Source: Nostoc sp. KVJ3
GTDB lineage: Bacteria > Cyanobacteriota > Cyanobacteriia > Cyanobacteriales > Nostocaceae
Direction of reading: 5' to 3'
DNA length: 64,000 nucleotides
NCBI RefSeq assembly: GCF_026127265.1
Contig: NZ_WWFG01000001.1
Location: forward strand, 2,643,501-2,707,500
In this document: positions 16,433 to 25,673 of the stretch, piece by piece
Layout: each line of letters starts with the position of its first letter
How positions within the stretch are numbered: the stretch's first letter is position 1
Translations under genes and position numbers: made by a program
The notes under the pieces: model-generated
Database searches by the model: none
The model's input: only the letters and a program-made list of their open reading frames with translations
Told to the model about the DNA's origin: nothing

Positions 16433-17230
16433 TTATTTAAGTGGTCTAACCTTCAGGAGTTTAAAAACTACCGAATAGGGAAGTGTTTTGGAATTCAACA
16501 GCTTGCGGTCGTTTTCTGCAAGATGATATCGTTCTGGGGTAATTCTTGGCTCTTCAAATTCATCAACAGAAAAACCTGCTGCCTTGAAGACTTTCCAGTA
16601 ATCGGAAAGAGGGCGGTGAAACCAGATAAATGGTGTTGTAAAATGCTTCCAAGGTTCGTCGTTGCGTTGCGTCCTTTCAAAATAAGAAGAAGTCCAACTA
16701 TAACAAACCGTCCCATCCTGATTTACAGTTGTCGATTTACCTTGGGGAAAGCAAGGATGTGAGAACACAAGAATTGCAATACCATTAGGCTTGAGAACAC
16801 GATTGAATGCCCTTATTGCTCCTTCGAGATCCAACAAATCCATGAGAACATAATTCGAGAAGATTATATCAAATTTCTCATCTGGAAGTGACTTTAGTTC
16901 AGTGCATGAATCCAAATGAAAATCTATATCTAGATTATTTTGGCTAGCTCTGAATTGGGCAATTTCTATCATCTGAGGTGAAAAATCTACACCAGTTACA
17001 CTGGCCCCCTTTAGGCAAAGCTGACGTGTCAGATATCCTGTGCCACAACCAGCATCGAGGACAGACAATCCCGCAACGTTACCAGCGAAACTCCATAGTA
17101 CTGGATCTGAATTCAGAATTCGATTGCTGTCACCATCATTGCCAACTTGAATATCCCAGTCTCTAGCTCTATTATCCCAGAGTTCAAGTATTTCTTGATC
17201 GTCAAAATTTGCCTTGATTTCTTCAGTCAT
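16433..17230 (-). CDS. Class I SAM-dependent methyltransferase
   Basis: The 265-residue protein contains SAM motif I as LSVLDAGCGTGYLTRQL (about 54-70), VTGVDFSPQMIEIA (strand 2 with the acidic residue), FDIIFSNYVLMDL (motif IV region) and AFNRVLKPNGIAILVFSHPCF, the usual end of the core. The remaining C-terminal region (YFERTQRNDEPW ... FIWFHRPLSDYWKVFKAAGF) resembles small-molecule methyltransferases. Its substrate is not recognisable. It is not closely similar to the methyltransferase at 11196. An AAGGAGGAAGATATG arrangement just upstream gives a good ribosome binding site for the ATG at 17230. Confidence 0.85.
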   Translation of the reverse strand: MTEEIKANFDDQEILELWDNRARDWDIQVGNDGDSNRILNSDPVLWSFAGNVAGLSVLDAGCGTGYLTRQLCLKGASVTGVDFSPQMIEIAQFRASQNNLDIDFHLDSCTELKSLPDEKFDIIFSNYVLMDLLDLEGAIRAFNRVLKPNGIAILVFSHPCFPQGKSTTVNQDGTVCYSWTSSYFERTQRNDEPWKHFTTPFIWFHRPLSDYWKVFKAAGFSVDEFEEPRITPERYHLAENDRKLLNSKTLPYSVVFKLLKVRPLK

Positions 17231-17605
17231 ATCTTCCTCCTTAAAAAAATAACTGAACAGGACTAAATTATTTTCCCATAGATATCTGCTGAACTTTATG
17301 GTTCGTGGTAGTGCTGTACCAATACTGTTCGGTTAAGACAAGAGACGCGATGAATCGCCGTCTCTACAATAATTTTGTCTTTCGTCTTGACGAAAGATTT
17401 ATCGCGTCTTTGCGATCTAGAATTTTCATCAAAAAACCTTAACCGAAGCGTATTGAGGCATTCAGCCAAAGTTTATGCGATCGCTTTGGGTGGTAAAACT
17501 AACTATCAAAATTTGGCAACTGCCATAGTGATTTAGTTCCTCATCAACTGAGTGACGGTAGAATATACCTAATTTATAATCTTCATAGCTATCAAAAGCC
17601 TAACC
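17231..17605. other. Divergent spacer with a MITE-like element
   Basis: Apart from the element at 17320-17455 the region is A+T-rich and should contain the promoters of the methyltransferase and of ycf23. A GCGATCGC site lies at about 17477. Confidence 0.5.
17320..17455. repeat. MITE-like element H (CAATACNGTTCGGTTAAG ends)
   Basis: CAATACTGTTCGGTTAAG at the left and CTTAACCGAAGCGTATTG at the right are inverted repeats with two mismatches. The interior is a GAGACGCGATGAATCGCCGTCTC-type palindrome plus a second hairpin (TTTCGTCTTGACGAAA). A related, shorter element is at 34190-34286. Confidence 0.65.
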
Positions 17606-18352
17606 ATGACGATGCATCCTACACTCCAACGTGCATTTACTAACCGCCGCGTTCTGAAAGTAATTAGCGGCTTGAATAACTTTGACGCTGCTAGCGTTGC
17701 TGCTACTGTCAAAGCTGCTGAATTTGGTGGTGCTACTTTTGTCGATATTGCCGCCGATCGCGCTTTGGTTAAATTAGCTAAAAGTTTGACACATTTGCCA
17801 ATCTGTGTATCAGCAGTCGAACCAGAGAAATTTGTGCAAGCTGTGGCAGCTGGTGCTGATTTAATTGAAATCGGGAATTTCGATTCCTTCTATGCTCAAG
17901 GTCGCCGTTTTGAGGCTCCAGAAGTGCTAGCGCTGACTAAGCAAACCCGCGCTCTCCTCCCAGAAATCACCTTATCTGTCACCGTTCCCCACATTTTGGA
18001 ACTAGATCAACAGGTACAGTTAGCCGAAGAACTGGTGAAAGCTGGAGCAGATATTATCCAAACCGAAGGCGGTACTAGCAGTAACCCAGTTCACCCTGGA
18101 ACTTTAGGATTAATTGAAAAAGCTGCTCCCACCTTGGCAGCAGCTTTTGAGATATCCCGTGTGGTGTCAGTACCAGTATTGTGTGCTTCTGGTATTTCTA
18201 ACGTTACAGCACCATTAGCGATCGCAGCTGGTGCTGCTGGTGTTGGTGTTGGTTCCGCCATCAACCAACTCAATAGCGAAATAGCCATGATTGCGGCTGT
18301 GCGTGGGTTGGTGGAAGCCTTAGCGACTGTCAGCAACCGCGCGATCGCTTAG
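17606..18352 (+). CDS. ycf23: Ycf23/DUF561 family TIM-barrel protein
   Basis: The 248-residue protein matches the Ycf23 (DUF561) family of cyanobacteria and red-algal/chromist plastids. It shows the repeating pattern of a TIM barrel that binds a phosphate: GGATFVDIAADRAL, LPICVSAVEPEKF, AGADLIEIGNFDSFYAQG, AGADIIQTEGG, VPVLCASGI and AAGAAGVGVGSAIN, the last two being a phosphate-binding-like GxGSAI end. The reaction is not known. The protein is cytosolic, complete and of the family's usual length. It is monocistronic, and an HIP1 site overlaps the last codons. Confidence 0.9.
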   Translation: MTMHPTLQRAFTNRRVLKVISGLNNFDAASVAATVKAAEFGGATFVDIAADRALVKLAKSLTHLPICVSAVEPEKFVQAVAAGADLIEIGNFDSFYAQGRRFEAPEVLALTKQTRALLPEITLSVTVPHILELDQQVQLAEELVKAGADIIQTEGGTSSNPVHPGTLGLIEKAAPTLAAAFEISRVVSVPVLCASGISNVTAPLAIAAGAAGVGVGSAINQLNSEIAMIAAVRGLVEALATVSNRAIA

Positions 18353-18355
18353 TTG

Positions 18356-18460
18356 TTGATGAGGGGGATGAGGAGGATGAGAGGGATGAGGAAGTAATGC
18401 TAAAAATTTACTTCTTGTCGTTCTTTTCTCCCCCTACTCCCCCTACTCCCTCATCTCCCC
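18356..18460. repeat. Purine-rich/pyrimidine-rich inverted tract
   Basis: A G/A-rich arm (GATGAGGGGGATGAGGAGGA...) is followed after about 30 bp by a C/T-rich arm (CTCCCCCTACTCCCCCTACTCCC...). The arms can pair imperfectly. The block lies between convergent genes (ycf23 and the aminotransferase) and may end transcription on both strands. Similar tracts are at 35955-36040, 58135-58273 and 63135-63255. Confidence 0.5.
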
Positions 18461-19602
18461 AAACAATCTTTCAACGCATAAATTACCTGGTCTTGCTGGT
18501 GTTGTGTCAATTCTGGGAACATGGGCAAAGCTATGACTTCATGGCAAGCTTGCTCTGCTATTGGTAAGTCCCCAATTTGATAACCTAGATTTTGATAAAC
18601 TGGCTGCAAATGTAAAGGGTGGGGGTAGTAAATCATTGAACTTACGCCCTGCTCTTGTAATTGACTACGTACCCAATCTCGATATTTGGCGCTAGAACCA
18701 TTTCGCCCTTCGCCTGAAATGCGAATAGTGTATTGATTCCATACCCCAATACCCCCAGGTAATTCTTGAGGCGGGACGATTCCCGGAATTTGACTAAGTA
18801 ACTGATAGTAATAGTTGGCGATATCTCGGCGGCGATCGTTCCAAGTATCTAAATAACGTAGCTTAATCTGTAAGATGGCTGCTTGGAGAGCATCTAAGCG
18901 GCTATTTACACCGATTTCCTCGTGTAAATATCGAACTTTACTACCATGATCTCGTAGGATTCGCAGTTTAGTGGCGATCGCAGGATCGTTAGTCGTGATT
19001 GCTCCGCCATCGCCGCAACCACCAAGATTTTTGGTAGGGTAGAAACTAAAGCAACCAATATGTCCAATACTTCCTACTCTTTCATCAGCCCACTTTGCAC
19101 CTGTAGACTGAGCGCAATCTTCAATGATTGACAAATTGTGAGATTGTGCGATCGCCATTAATGATGTCATATCCACAGGTTGTCCAAATAGGTGAACCGG
19201 GATAATCGCTTTAGTTTTGGGTGTAATTGCCGCCGTGACTTGCTCCACATCCAAATTAAACGTAGTAGCGTCAATGTCAACGAAAACAGGCTTTGCACCC
19301 ACGGCGCTAATGACTTCAGATGTAGCAATAAAGGTGAAAGGCGTTGTAATCACTTCATCGCCAGCACCAATTTCCAACACTCGTAACGCTAAGTAGAGCG
19401 CATCAGTACCAGAATTACAGGCCACACATTGGGTAACAGTATTATAAGCAGCAAAATATTGCTCAAAGCCTTCGACTAAAGGGCCGCCAATATAACGCCC
19501 AGAAGCCAGAACTTCTAAGACGGCTGCACTTACTTCTGCTTCGATAGTAGTGTATTGTTGCTTGATATCAAAGGCAGGGATAGGATTTACACTTTGGATC
19601 AT
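18451..19602 (-). CDS. DegT/DnrJ/EryC1/StrS family aminotransferase
   Basis: The 383-residue protein is a PLP-dependent sugar aminotransferase of the DegT/DnrJ/EryC1/StrS type. The PLP lysine is about Lys191 in FSFYPTKNLGGCGDGG, preceded by the cofactor-binding IIEDCAQSTGAKW; ACNSGTDALYLALRVL (about 79-94) binds the phosphate, and the N-terminus VNPIPAFDIKQQY is typical. These enzymes transaminate nucleotide-linked keto sugars (for example at C3 or C4) in envelope polysaccharide or glycoconjugate biosynthesis. No sugar biosynthesis genes are adjacent, so the nucleotide sugar is not known. The C-terminal domain HPLHLQPVYQNLGY...LPMFPEL is complete. Confidence 0.9.
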   Translation of the reverse strand: MIQSVNPIPAFDIKQQYTTIEAEVSAAVLEVLASGRYIGGPLVEGFEQYFAAYNTVTQCVACNSGTDALYLALRVLEIGAGDEVITTPFTFIATSEVISAVGAKPVFVDIDATTFNLDVEQVTAAITPKTKAIIPVHLFGQPVDMTSLMAIAQSHNLSIIEDCAQSTGAKWADERVGSIGHIGCFSFYPTKNLGGCGDGGAITTNDPAIATKLRILRDHGSKVRYLHEEIGVNSRLDALQAAILQIKLRYLDTWNDRRRDIANYYYQLLSQIPGIVPPQELPGGIGVWNQYTIRISGEGRNGSSAKYRDWVRSQLQEQGVSSMIYYPHPLHLQPVYQNLGYQIGDLPIAEQACHEVIALPMFPELTQHQQDQVIYALKDCLGR

Positions 19603-19929
19603 GAGTTCTCATTTTATCGGGAGATACAAAGGATGCACTTCGAGAGTCAATTTTTGCTGTTGAATTATTAATCAAAAAGGAGCAACTAAAAGACTATCGC
19701 CCAAGATACGCATCTATTAGGGTTTTTACTTAAATTGTAGGGCGGTAGATTGCCGCACATTTAATTTACAGATAGTAGACATACTAGGAGTTTGCCATGT
19801 TAAGGTTGTAGCATTTTTGAATTTTGAATTGATGAAGGTGATATATATCAACCAAGATCCAACACATCGGATCAAAGTTCCTCTTGTGTGGGCTGCTTTG
19901 AGAAGAAAACACTAGGAGATAGGGAACCT
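19603..19929. other. Divergent intergenic region
   Basis: A+T-rich spacer between the aminotransferase and the fetB-like gene. No repeat of the families above is obvious. An AGGAG at 19914-19918 serves as ribosome binding site for the ATG at 19930. Confidence 0.4.
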
Positions 19930-20706
19930 ATGCAGGATATTATCAAGCTGGATTTCGTGGATTTAGCTATTGCTGTAGGATTGATGGCGATCGCCATTGG
20001 TTTATCTGCCTGGGAAAAATTAGGATTAGAGTTGAACCTAGCCCTTGCGACTGGGAGAACCATCTTACAACTTCTTGTATTGGGATACATTTTAGATTTC
20101 ATCTTGGCTTTAGACAATGCTTGGGCAGTTTTGGCGCTATTAGCAATAATGCTGACAATTACGGCGATTGTCGCACGAAATCGCATTACTCCAAAAATTC
20201 CTCATTTGTTGCCTTTGGTGTGGGGTGCAATTTTAATTAGTACTACCCTGACGGTGTTTTACACCAACTTCTTGATCGTTCAACCAGACAGATGGTATGA
20301 ACCACAGTATATAATTCCTCTAGTAGGGATCGTCTTGGGTAATGCTACCAATGCAGCGGCGATCGCAGGGGATCGTCTTGTCAGCACCATTAATTCCAGC
20401 CATCTCGAAATCGAAACCCACTTAAGCTTAGGTGCAACGCCCCAACAAGCAATTAGCCAGTATCGCAAAGACGCTATCAAAGCGGCATTAATTCCGACTC
20501 TTAATCAAATGATACTTATAGGGATGGTGGCAATACCAAGCATTACCACTGGACAGTTACTAGCTGGTGTGAAACCCTTAGATGCTGTATCTTACGAAAT
20601 TTTAATTATCTTCATGGTTGCTTTTGCTAACCTACTGACAACAATTTTGCTTACTAGGGGGTTGTGTCGTCAGTTTTTCAATTCTGCCGCGCAATTAGTC
20701 GGGTGA
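19930..20706 (+). CDS. fetB: FetB-like (UPF0014) membrane permease, putative iron exporter
   Basis: The 258-residue integral membrane protein has about seven hydrophobic segments (LAIAVGLMAIAIGLSAW, ILQLLVLGYILDFIL, AVLALLAIMLTI, LLPLVWGAILISTTLTVF, and others) and the UPF0014 signatures VGIVLGNATNAAAI, LSLGATPQQAI and LIPTLNQMILIGMVAIPSITTGQLLAG. In E. coli FetB (YbbM) works with the ATPase FetA in export of iron and resistance to oxidative stress. No FetA-like ATPase is next to it here. I place the start at the internal ATG 19930 instead of the upstream GTG-type frame, because AGGAGA lies about 11 nt before it and family similarity begins there. Confidence 0.85.
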   Translation: MQDIIKLDFVDLAIAVGLMAIAIGLSAWEKLGLELNLALATGRTILQLLVLGYILDFILALDNAWAVLALLAIMLTITAIVARNRITPKIPHLLPLVWGAILISTTLTVFYTNFLIVQPDRWYEPQYIIPLVGIVLGNATNAAAIAGDRLVSTINSSHLEIETHLSLGATPQQAISQYRKDAIKAALIPTLNQMILIGMVAIPSITTGQLLAGVKPLDAVSYEILIIFMVAFANLLTTILLTRGLCRQFFNSAAQLVG

Positions 20707-20894
20707 AGTGGTTAATCTACATCCAAGAATATTTCACCATCTTGTGCTGGTAGATCAAGAGCAATGAATAGCGATCGGTTAGTAATTTGTAATTATTTGT
20801 TGATAGCCATCAAAGAATGATAGCGATGAAAATATTTTTGGCAAATTATCTATGTTTGGACGATGATAAGGTTTTCAATTTAAGGTAAATTAAA

Positions 20895-21503
20895 ATGGCA
20901 TTTAGTAATTACAAAAGTATTAGCACGGTAATTAAAAAATTTCAAATTAAATATGTGCAGTCTAATTTTGTTTTGGAAGTAGAATTCCCGGTTAAACAGT
21001 CTTTTCAAGAAGAATTAGATTTACTATTTACAGATGGAGTTATTGATAATTCTGAAGATGCTATTTGTGAAAATCTCATCTATCCAGTATTAAAAGAAGT
21101 ATGGAAATCTTACCGAAGTAAATTAACACTCTGGAGTCATGAAACATTAGTTTACGACGATGATTTATCAGGGATTCCAGATTATACGGTAACACAGCGA
21201 AACCCTCTCGGTACGATTGTTTTTGATAAACCTTATTTTTTGACAGTTGAAGCTAAACAGGACAAGTTTGAAGAAGGTTGGGGTCAGTGTTTAGCTGAAA
21301 TGATTGCAGTGCAGCGAATTAATGATGATTTCGCCAATGATGTTTTTGGAATTGTTTCTAACGGGAAAATATGGCAATTTGGAAGGTTAATTGCTGATGT
21401 ATTTACTCGAAACAAAAATTTATATGTAATTCAAGATTTAGATAAATTATTTGCTGCTATCAACTATATTTTTCAACAATGTGAATTGAAGCTTGAAAAA
21501 TAA
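20895..21503 (+). CDS. Hypothetical protein with PD-(D/E)XK-like nuclease core
   Basis: The 202-residue protein is not one I can name. In the middle it contains GIPDYTVTQRN followed about 20 residues later by YFLTVEAKQDKFEEGWGQCLAEM (about 115-140). A D, then E-A-K and a following Gln, is the spacing expected of PD-(D/E)XK nuclease-fold proteins, and the later segment FGIVSNGKIWQFGRL is like the ends of restriction-enzyme-like domains. A role in DNA cleavage or in a defence system is therefore possible but unproven. There is no partner methylase, and the gene lies alone between the fetB-like gene and a repeat. Confidence 0.6.
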   Translation: MAFSNYKSISTVIKKFQIKYVQSNFVLEVEFPVKQSFQEELDLLFTDGVIDNSEDAICENLIYPVLKEVWKSYRSKLTLWSHETLVYDDDLSGIPDYTVTQRNPLGTIVFDKPYFLTVEAKQDKFEEGWGQCLAEMIAVQRINDDFANDVFGIVSNGKIWQFGRLIADVFTRNKNLYVIQDLDKLFAAINYIFQQCELKLEK

Positions 21504-21903
21504 TAAGTAGTTAAACAAAATTAATTACACAATGTCATTGCGAATGGAGTGTAAAGCCTTCGGCATAGCTTCGCTTAACGCGGTAGCGTCTCGTAGAGAT
21601 AGCGAAATGAAGCATAAATCCTTCGGACACGCTTCGCGAACGCGGGGGCTAGGATTGCAACTCTTGGAGACGCTGTTCGCGTTCGCTTCGCTCGCAATGA
21701 CTGTAATTAATTCTGCATGGTTACTTAACATCAATAATGTCAAATTATGTGCTTAGTTAATCTCCAATTTAGATCCCCGACTTCTTCAATAAGTTGGGGA
21801 TCTGATTAAGGATATCAGAATTTAAATAATGTTTGATTTCCCATTTTGTAGAGACGCGATAAATCGCGTCTCCGATGAATCACGTCTCTACTCATTTTTA
21901 TAC
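21504..21903. other. Spacer with CATTGCG repeat and GAGACGCGAT palindromes
   Basis: The repeat at 21530-21708 and a GTAGAGACGCGATAAATCGCGTCTC palindrome with a second imperfect arm (about 21850-21893) fill most of the spacer. No gene is seen. Confidence 0.55.
21530..21708. repeat. Dispersed CATTGCG...CGCAATGAC palindromic repeat
   Basis: The block begins ATGTCATTGCGAA and ends CTCGCAATGACTGT. Inside are hairpin modules such as GTAGCGTCTCGTAGAGA and ACACGCTTCGCGAACGCG, shared with 2899-3047 inside element B. Short open frames on both strands are repeat-derived. Confidence 0.65.
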
Positions 21904-23706
21904 TTACCCTCCCAAAGTCCGCGTATAAATTACCTGACCTTGAGAATCGTAGAGGAAAAGGGACAAGCTGGCATTATCACCAATTACAGCTAAGGCTTCC
22001 CGTAAGATTTGCAAGTGATTGGTAACATCAATAGCAGTACTAGAATTTTTAGAATCAGGATTAGCTGAGTTATTTTGCCTTATTTGGTCATACTCAGGGG
22101 TTAGTCGGACAATAATGCCTGTATTATCTATGCTAAAGGTGCAAATCCGAATTTCATTAGTACAGGTTTTTTCCAAGTCAGTGCGGGTTTGCTGCAAACT
22201 ACTAACAACCTGTAGTTTTTCCTGTGCTTGTTTGAGGGATGCTGAATAGGGTTCCATAAGAGACTGAGCTTGAGTGTAGTACAAGCTATCTTGGGAAACT
22301 TTTTTAGCAGTTTGCAAAGCCTGATCCCAGTATGTTGCTGCTGCTTGCCACTGGTTTTGTTGCTGATATATTTTGGCTTGGTTAGCAGTACTAATGGCTT
22401 GTTGATAGGTTTTAGCGGCTAATTGTTCTTTAGTGGCGCGATCGCGTGTCGCCACTAACTTAGGTTTATAATCTACCAATAGCTTTTGGGCTTCTTGATA
22501 TCCAGGGCTAGTTAGGGGAATGCTATTTAAGGCATTAATAGCCACCAACCAAGTAGACTGCACCTTTTGCCAATCATTCAAAGATTTAGCAGTAGTTTCC
22601 CGATTTTCGGCTGCACTAGCTACAGCTTTTGCTGCTGTGAGTTTTTTGAGCCATTTCTCCTCAGTAAATATCTGTTGATTTACAGTATGCAAACGGACAC
22701 GATAATTAAATAATTTCCCCTGCACCAGTCCATAGAGTTCACTATCAGGATTTATAGTTTCTAGTGGTGCTATGACCTGTCGCCAGATGTGTTGCCTAGT
22801 TTGTAATTCCTCTAGGCTAGATGCAGGAGTTTGAACTTTTTGTGTCGCTAAAGATGCCGTCTGCAAAGCCTTGACCACCTGGTTGATTTTTTCTGACCGT
22901 CCTGACAAACTTGCTTTTAGTTCTTCCGACTCCTGGTAATGGGGCGACCAACTAGGAATTACATTCAGAGCTGTACTAACAGCCACAAGTTGCTGTTGTA
23001 CAGCTACTAATTCTTTTTCAGACTTAGCACGGCGCATCAGTTGTGGAGATTTTGTTTTTAATTGCTCGGCAGCTTGTATTTCTTTACACTCAGACATCAC
23101 GCAAGGACGAGTCAAAAAGTAAGCACCACTGCCTAAAACTACAATTCCCACTAAGGCTGCACCCAGTAAAATGGGTTTAATTTGAGATGTTCGCTTTGAA
23201 GTCGGCAAATTCGGCGCATCTGCAAACGGGTCAAACGGTTCCTCTTCCTCAGCCTCAGCCTCATCCTCATCCATTAATGGAGAATAGGTCAGAGCAGATG
23301 AGGAAGATGAGTAGGATATTGCTTCCCCTGCTCCCCCATCTTCCCCTGCTTCCCCTGCTCCCCCTGCTCCCCATCTCCCCATCTCCCCATTCCCCCATCC
23401 CCGCATCTCCTTCAGAGTCAAGAAACATTTGGCATAAGGGAATTGTTCACCAAAAACTCTGAGGAAACATTGGACTCGCTGTTCTCTGTGGGGTGTTAGG
23501 GACTGAAGTACTTCCTCAATTACTGTAAAAATTATCTGAGCGTCAACTATTACATCTGACTCATGTTGCGTTAAAATCATTAGCCCGTCTTTATTGACGG
23601 CGCACTTAACCTCGAAGACTTCAGCCGATGAGACTTCTACAAGCAATTGTTCCTGCAAAGTTTTGGCTAAAAGCTGTAAATCTTCCTGCTGGACTGCTAC
23701 TTTCAT
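21904..23706 (-). CDS. Large one-pass membrane protein with helical C-terminal region
   Basis: From the preferred start at 23706 (MKVAVQQEDLQLLAK) the protein has about 600 residues. I do not recognise a named family. The N-terminal ~110 residues look like a small alpha/beta domain. A low-complexity Gly/Glu stretch (GAGGAGEAGEDGGAGEA), an acidic Glu run and a Ser run follow, then one membrane segment (ILLGAALVGIVVLGSGAYFLT). The remainder is Ala/Gln/Lys-rich helical sequence with TPR-like or coiled-coil character (WQKVQSTWLVAINALNSIPL, WQAAATYWDQALQTAKK). Proteins like this occur widely in filamentous cyanobacteria. The low-complexity stretch is encoded by a purine-rich repeat otherwise found in spacers. 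The longer frame to 23793 starts with residues unlike the domain and is less likely. Confidence 0.65.
   Translation of the reverse strand: MKVAVQQEDLQLLAKTLQEQLLVEVSSAEVFEVKCAVNKDGLMILTQHESDVIVDAQIIFTVIEEVLQSLTPHREQRVQCFLRVFGEQFPYAKCFLTLKEMRGWGNGEMGRWGAGGAGEAGEDGGAGEAISYSSSSSALTYSPLMDEDEAEAEEEEPFDPFADAPNLPTSKRTSQIKPILLGAALVGIVVLGSGAYFLTRPCVMSECKEIQAAEQLKTKSPQLMRRAKSEKELVAVQQQLVAVSTALNVIPSWSPHYQESEELKASLSGRSEKINQVVKALQTASLATQKVQTPASSLEELQTRQHIWRQVIAPLETINPDSELYGLVQGKLFNYRVRLHTVNQQIFTEEKWLKKLTAAKAVASAAENRETTAKSLNDWQKVQSTWLVAINALNSIPLTSPGYQEAQKLLVDYKPKLVATRDRATKEQLAAKTYQQAISTANQAKIYQQQNQWQAAATYWDQALQTAKKVSQDSLYYTQAQSLMEPYSASLKQAQEKLQVVSSLQQTRTDLEKTCTNEIRICTFSIDNTGIIVRLTPEYDQIRQNNSANPDSKNSSTAIDVTNHLQILREALAVIGDNASLSLFLYDSQGQVIYTRTLGG
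23326..23405. repeat. CCCCTGCTTCCCCTGCT-type tract inside a coding sequence
   Basis: Repeats of CCCCTGCTTC and CCCCTGCTCC, the same C/T-rich units as in the spacer at 63200-63255, lie in frame inside the gene at 21904-23706 and encode its Gly/Glu low-complexity segment. Confidence 0.7.
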
Positions 23707-24355
23707 AGAGCTTTCCCGCTCAACTTCTATATTGTTTTGATTATCTTTAAGGGAATGAAATGAACTTTTTAGGTTTGTTGAATGCAAATGCACAGTTTAA
23801 CCAATCACAGCCTGAAAATCTGAACGACCAACTTTCTAACACAAATTCTGACTTTTCACCAAAAATTAAAAAAGCAGTTATTGTTCGCTGCGTTACATTT
23901 TCAGATCGTTAGATACAAAATTAAATAATCTGTCTTCAGATATAAATTACAAATAAAAAATGGGAATAATAGAGTGTTTGAGTATTTTCACTACATTATT
24001 TTGCGACATTTAAATTCATAGTCGCTACTGCTCTGCAAAATTCTAGTCGTAGAGCAATTGTGAAAAATTTATCCAAAGGTTAAGAAAATGATGCGAGGTC
24101 AGAGGGTTTTGACAGAAATGCTAGTTATCTTCTATGCTGGGAAACTTACTGAAAAGATTAATTACGTGTTGTAGCTCTGGCACAACCAGGTTGGCGATCA
24201 AAATTAATGTGTCTCATTTGCTGAATTCGATAAAATCTATCTGTGAAAAATAAATTTTTATAGCTGCCAAAAGCTTAACTTTGAAATAAAAGTGCTGCAA
24301 AATATTAAGACAGCACTTACCAAAAGCTTGGAAAGTGTCAATACAAGGTGTATCA
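23707..24355. other. Long divergent spacer
   Basis: A+T-rich, without recognisable repeats or RNA genes. It must hold the promoters for the membrane protein (minus) and the sucC-like gene (plus). No specific regulator site is recognised. Confidence 0.4.
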
Positions 24356-25582
24356 ATGGATTTATTAGAGTATCAAGTTAAAGAATGGTTTGGAAAGATA
24401 GGCATTCCGGTATTGCCTTCCCAACGCATTGACCATCCTACAGATTTGAAACGTTTAAAAATTCGCTTTCCAATTGTACTAAAATCTCAAGTACATGGAG
24501 CGGAGCGGGCAAAAGCGGGTGGAGTCAGGTTTGCCGAAACGACAATTGATGCGATCGCAGCTGCTCAAAATATCTTTAGTCTACCAATATGGGGCGAATT
24601 GCCAGAAGTTGTGCTGGCAGAATCCCAATACGACGCAAACCAGGAATTTTATCTAGCAGTGGTTTTAGACACTGCTGTTTGCCGACCAGTACTTTTAGGT
24701 TGCAAAGAAGCAGATATTGACTGGGAATCGGCTGGAGAAAAAATGCATCATGTTGTCGTAGAACAGGAATTTTCGCCATTTTATGCCCGACGACTGGCTT
24801 TGAAAATGGGTTTACAGGGAACGCTGATGCAGTCAGTAAGCAGCGTTTTGGAGAAGATGTACCATTTATTTGTACAAAAAGACCTCGATTTAGTCGAAAT
24901 AAATCCTTTGGCAGTTAGTGCTAATGGTCAAGTTATGGCTCTTAATGGTAAGGTCAGGATTAACGAACGGGCAATTAAGCGTCATCCAGACCTTGCCGAA
25001 ATAGCGGCAAAAATTATCAGCCGTCATACCAGTACTGAAATCAATGGTATTTTGGGTGACTGGGATGGTGTAAAAATGCATGGAAAAATTGGCATTTTAG
25101 GTAATGGTACTGGTTCGGTGATGGCAACTTTAGATTTAGTCGCCAATGCTGGTGGTAATCCAGGTGTTTGCTTAAATCTCCGTCATGCCTTCCTCACAGA
25201 TACTACACCAACGACCTTCCGCGATCGCCTAGAAACAGGACTGAAAATTCTAGAAGCTGACAAAAGCATTCAAGTAATACTAATTAACTTCTTGGGTAGC
25301 ATTCCTCAAACGGAGGAAGTAGTTGAAGTTATAGCCAGATTTGTACAATCAGATAACAGCGAACTTCAATCACAGGTTATACGTTCTAATGGTAGTAGAA
25401 TTCCACGAGAGCGGAATTTTGTACCCTTAGTTGTGCGGCTTGCTGGTTCTGAATTTAATGCTGCTAGAAAATATTTATCAACACTCAAAACTCATCGCGA
25501 TGCGCTCCTGGTGGTAGAAAATTTAGATGAGGCAGTGGCAGCAGCAGTCCGTCTTGCTAAACCAACTGCGAATAAAAAGTAG
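24356..25582 (+). CDS. Divergent SucC-like (succinyl-CoA synthetase beta subunit) ATP-grasp protein
   Basis: The 408-residue protein begins MDLLEYQVKEWFGKIGIPV and aligns along its length with SucC, the ATP-grasp beta subunit that in succinyl-CoA synthetase binds nucleotide and succinate. Several active-site segments are altered: HAGGRGKAGGV is HGAERAKAGGV; the LDGK metal Asp is Asn (LNGK); NGAGLAMGTMD is GNGTGSVMATLD; and the succinate loop DVGGGA is replaced by NLRHAF. EINPLAV is kept. The fold therefore looks intact while standard catalysis is doubtful. I chose the ATG at 24356 because SucC proteins start there and AAGGTG lies 6 nt upstream. The sucD-like gene follows after 91 bp in the same direction, so both are probably co-transcribed. 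Confidence 0.8.
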   Translation: MDLLEYQVKEWFGKIGIPVLPSQRIDHPTDLKRLKIRFPIVLKSQVHGAERAKAGGVRFAETTIDAIAAAQNIFSLPIWGELPEVVLAESQYDANQEFYLAVVLDTAVCRPVLLGCKEADIDWESAGEKMHHVVVEQEFSPFYARRLALKMGLQGTLMQSVSSVLEKMYHLFVQKDLDLVEINPLAVSANGQVMALNGKVRINERAIKRHPDLAEIAAKIISRHTSTEINGILGDWDGVKMHGKIGILGNGTGSVMATLDLVANAGGNPGVCLNLRHAFLTDTTPTTFRDRLETGLKILEADKSIQVILINFLGSIPQTEEVVEVIARFVQSDNSELQSQVIRSNGSRIPRERNFVPLVVRLAGSEFNAARKYLSTLKTHRDALLVVENLDEAVAAAVRLAKPTANKK

Positions 25583-25673
25583 TGATTGTTAATTGGGCAT
25601 GGGGGAAGAATCTCTCTTGTACAGACGTGATTAATCGCGTCTCTACTGGTTGTCAAACTTACGGTAATTTTTT

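Noticed and set aside
23187..23462. A proline/leucine-rich plus-strand frame
   Set aside because: It is antisense to the Gly/Glu-rich linker of the membrane protein and arises from the C/T-rich repeat.
25583..25673. Internal terminator between the sucC-like and sucD-like genes
   Set aside because: The palindrome here (ACAGACGTGATTAATCGCGTCTCTAC) belongs to the dispersed GAGACGCGAT family and lacks a following T-run, so I do not treat it as a terminator separating the two genes.
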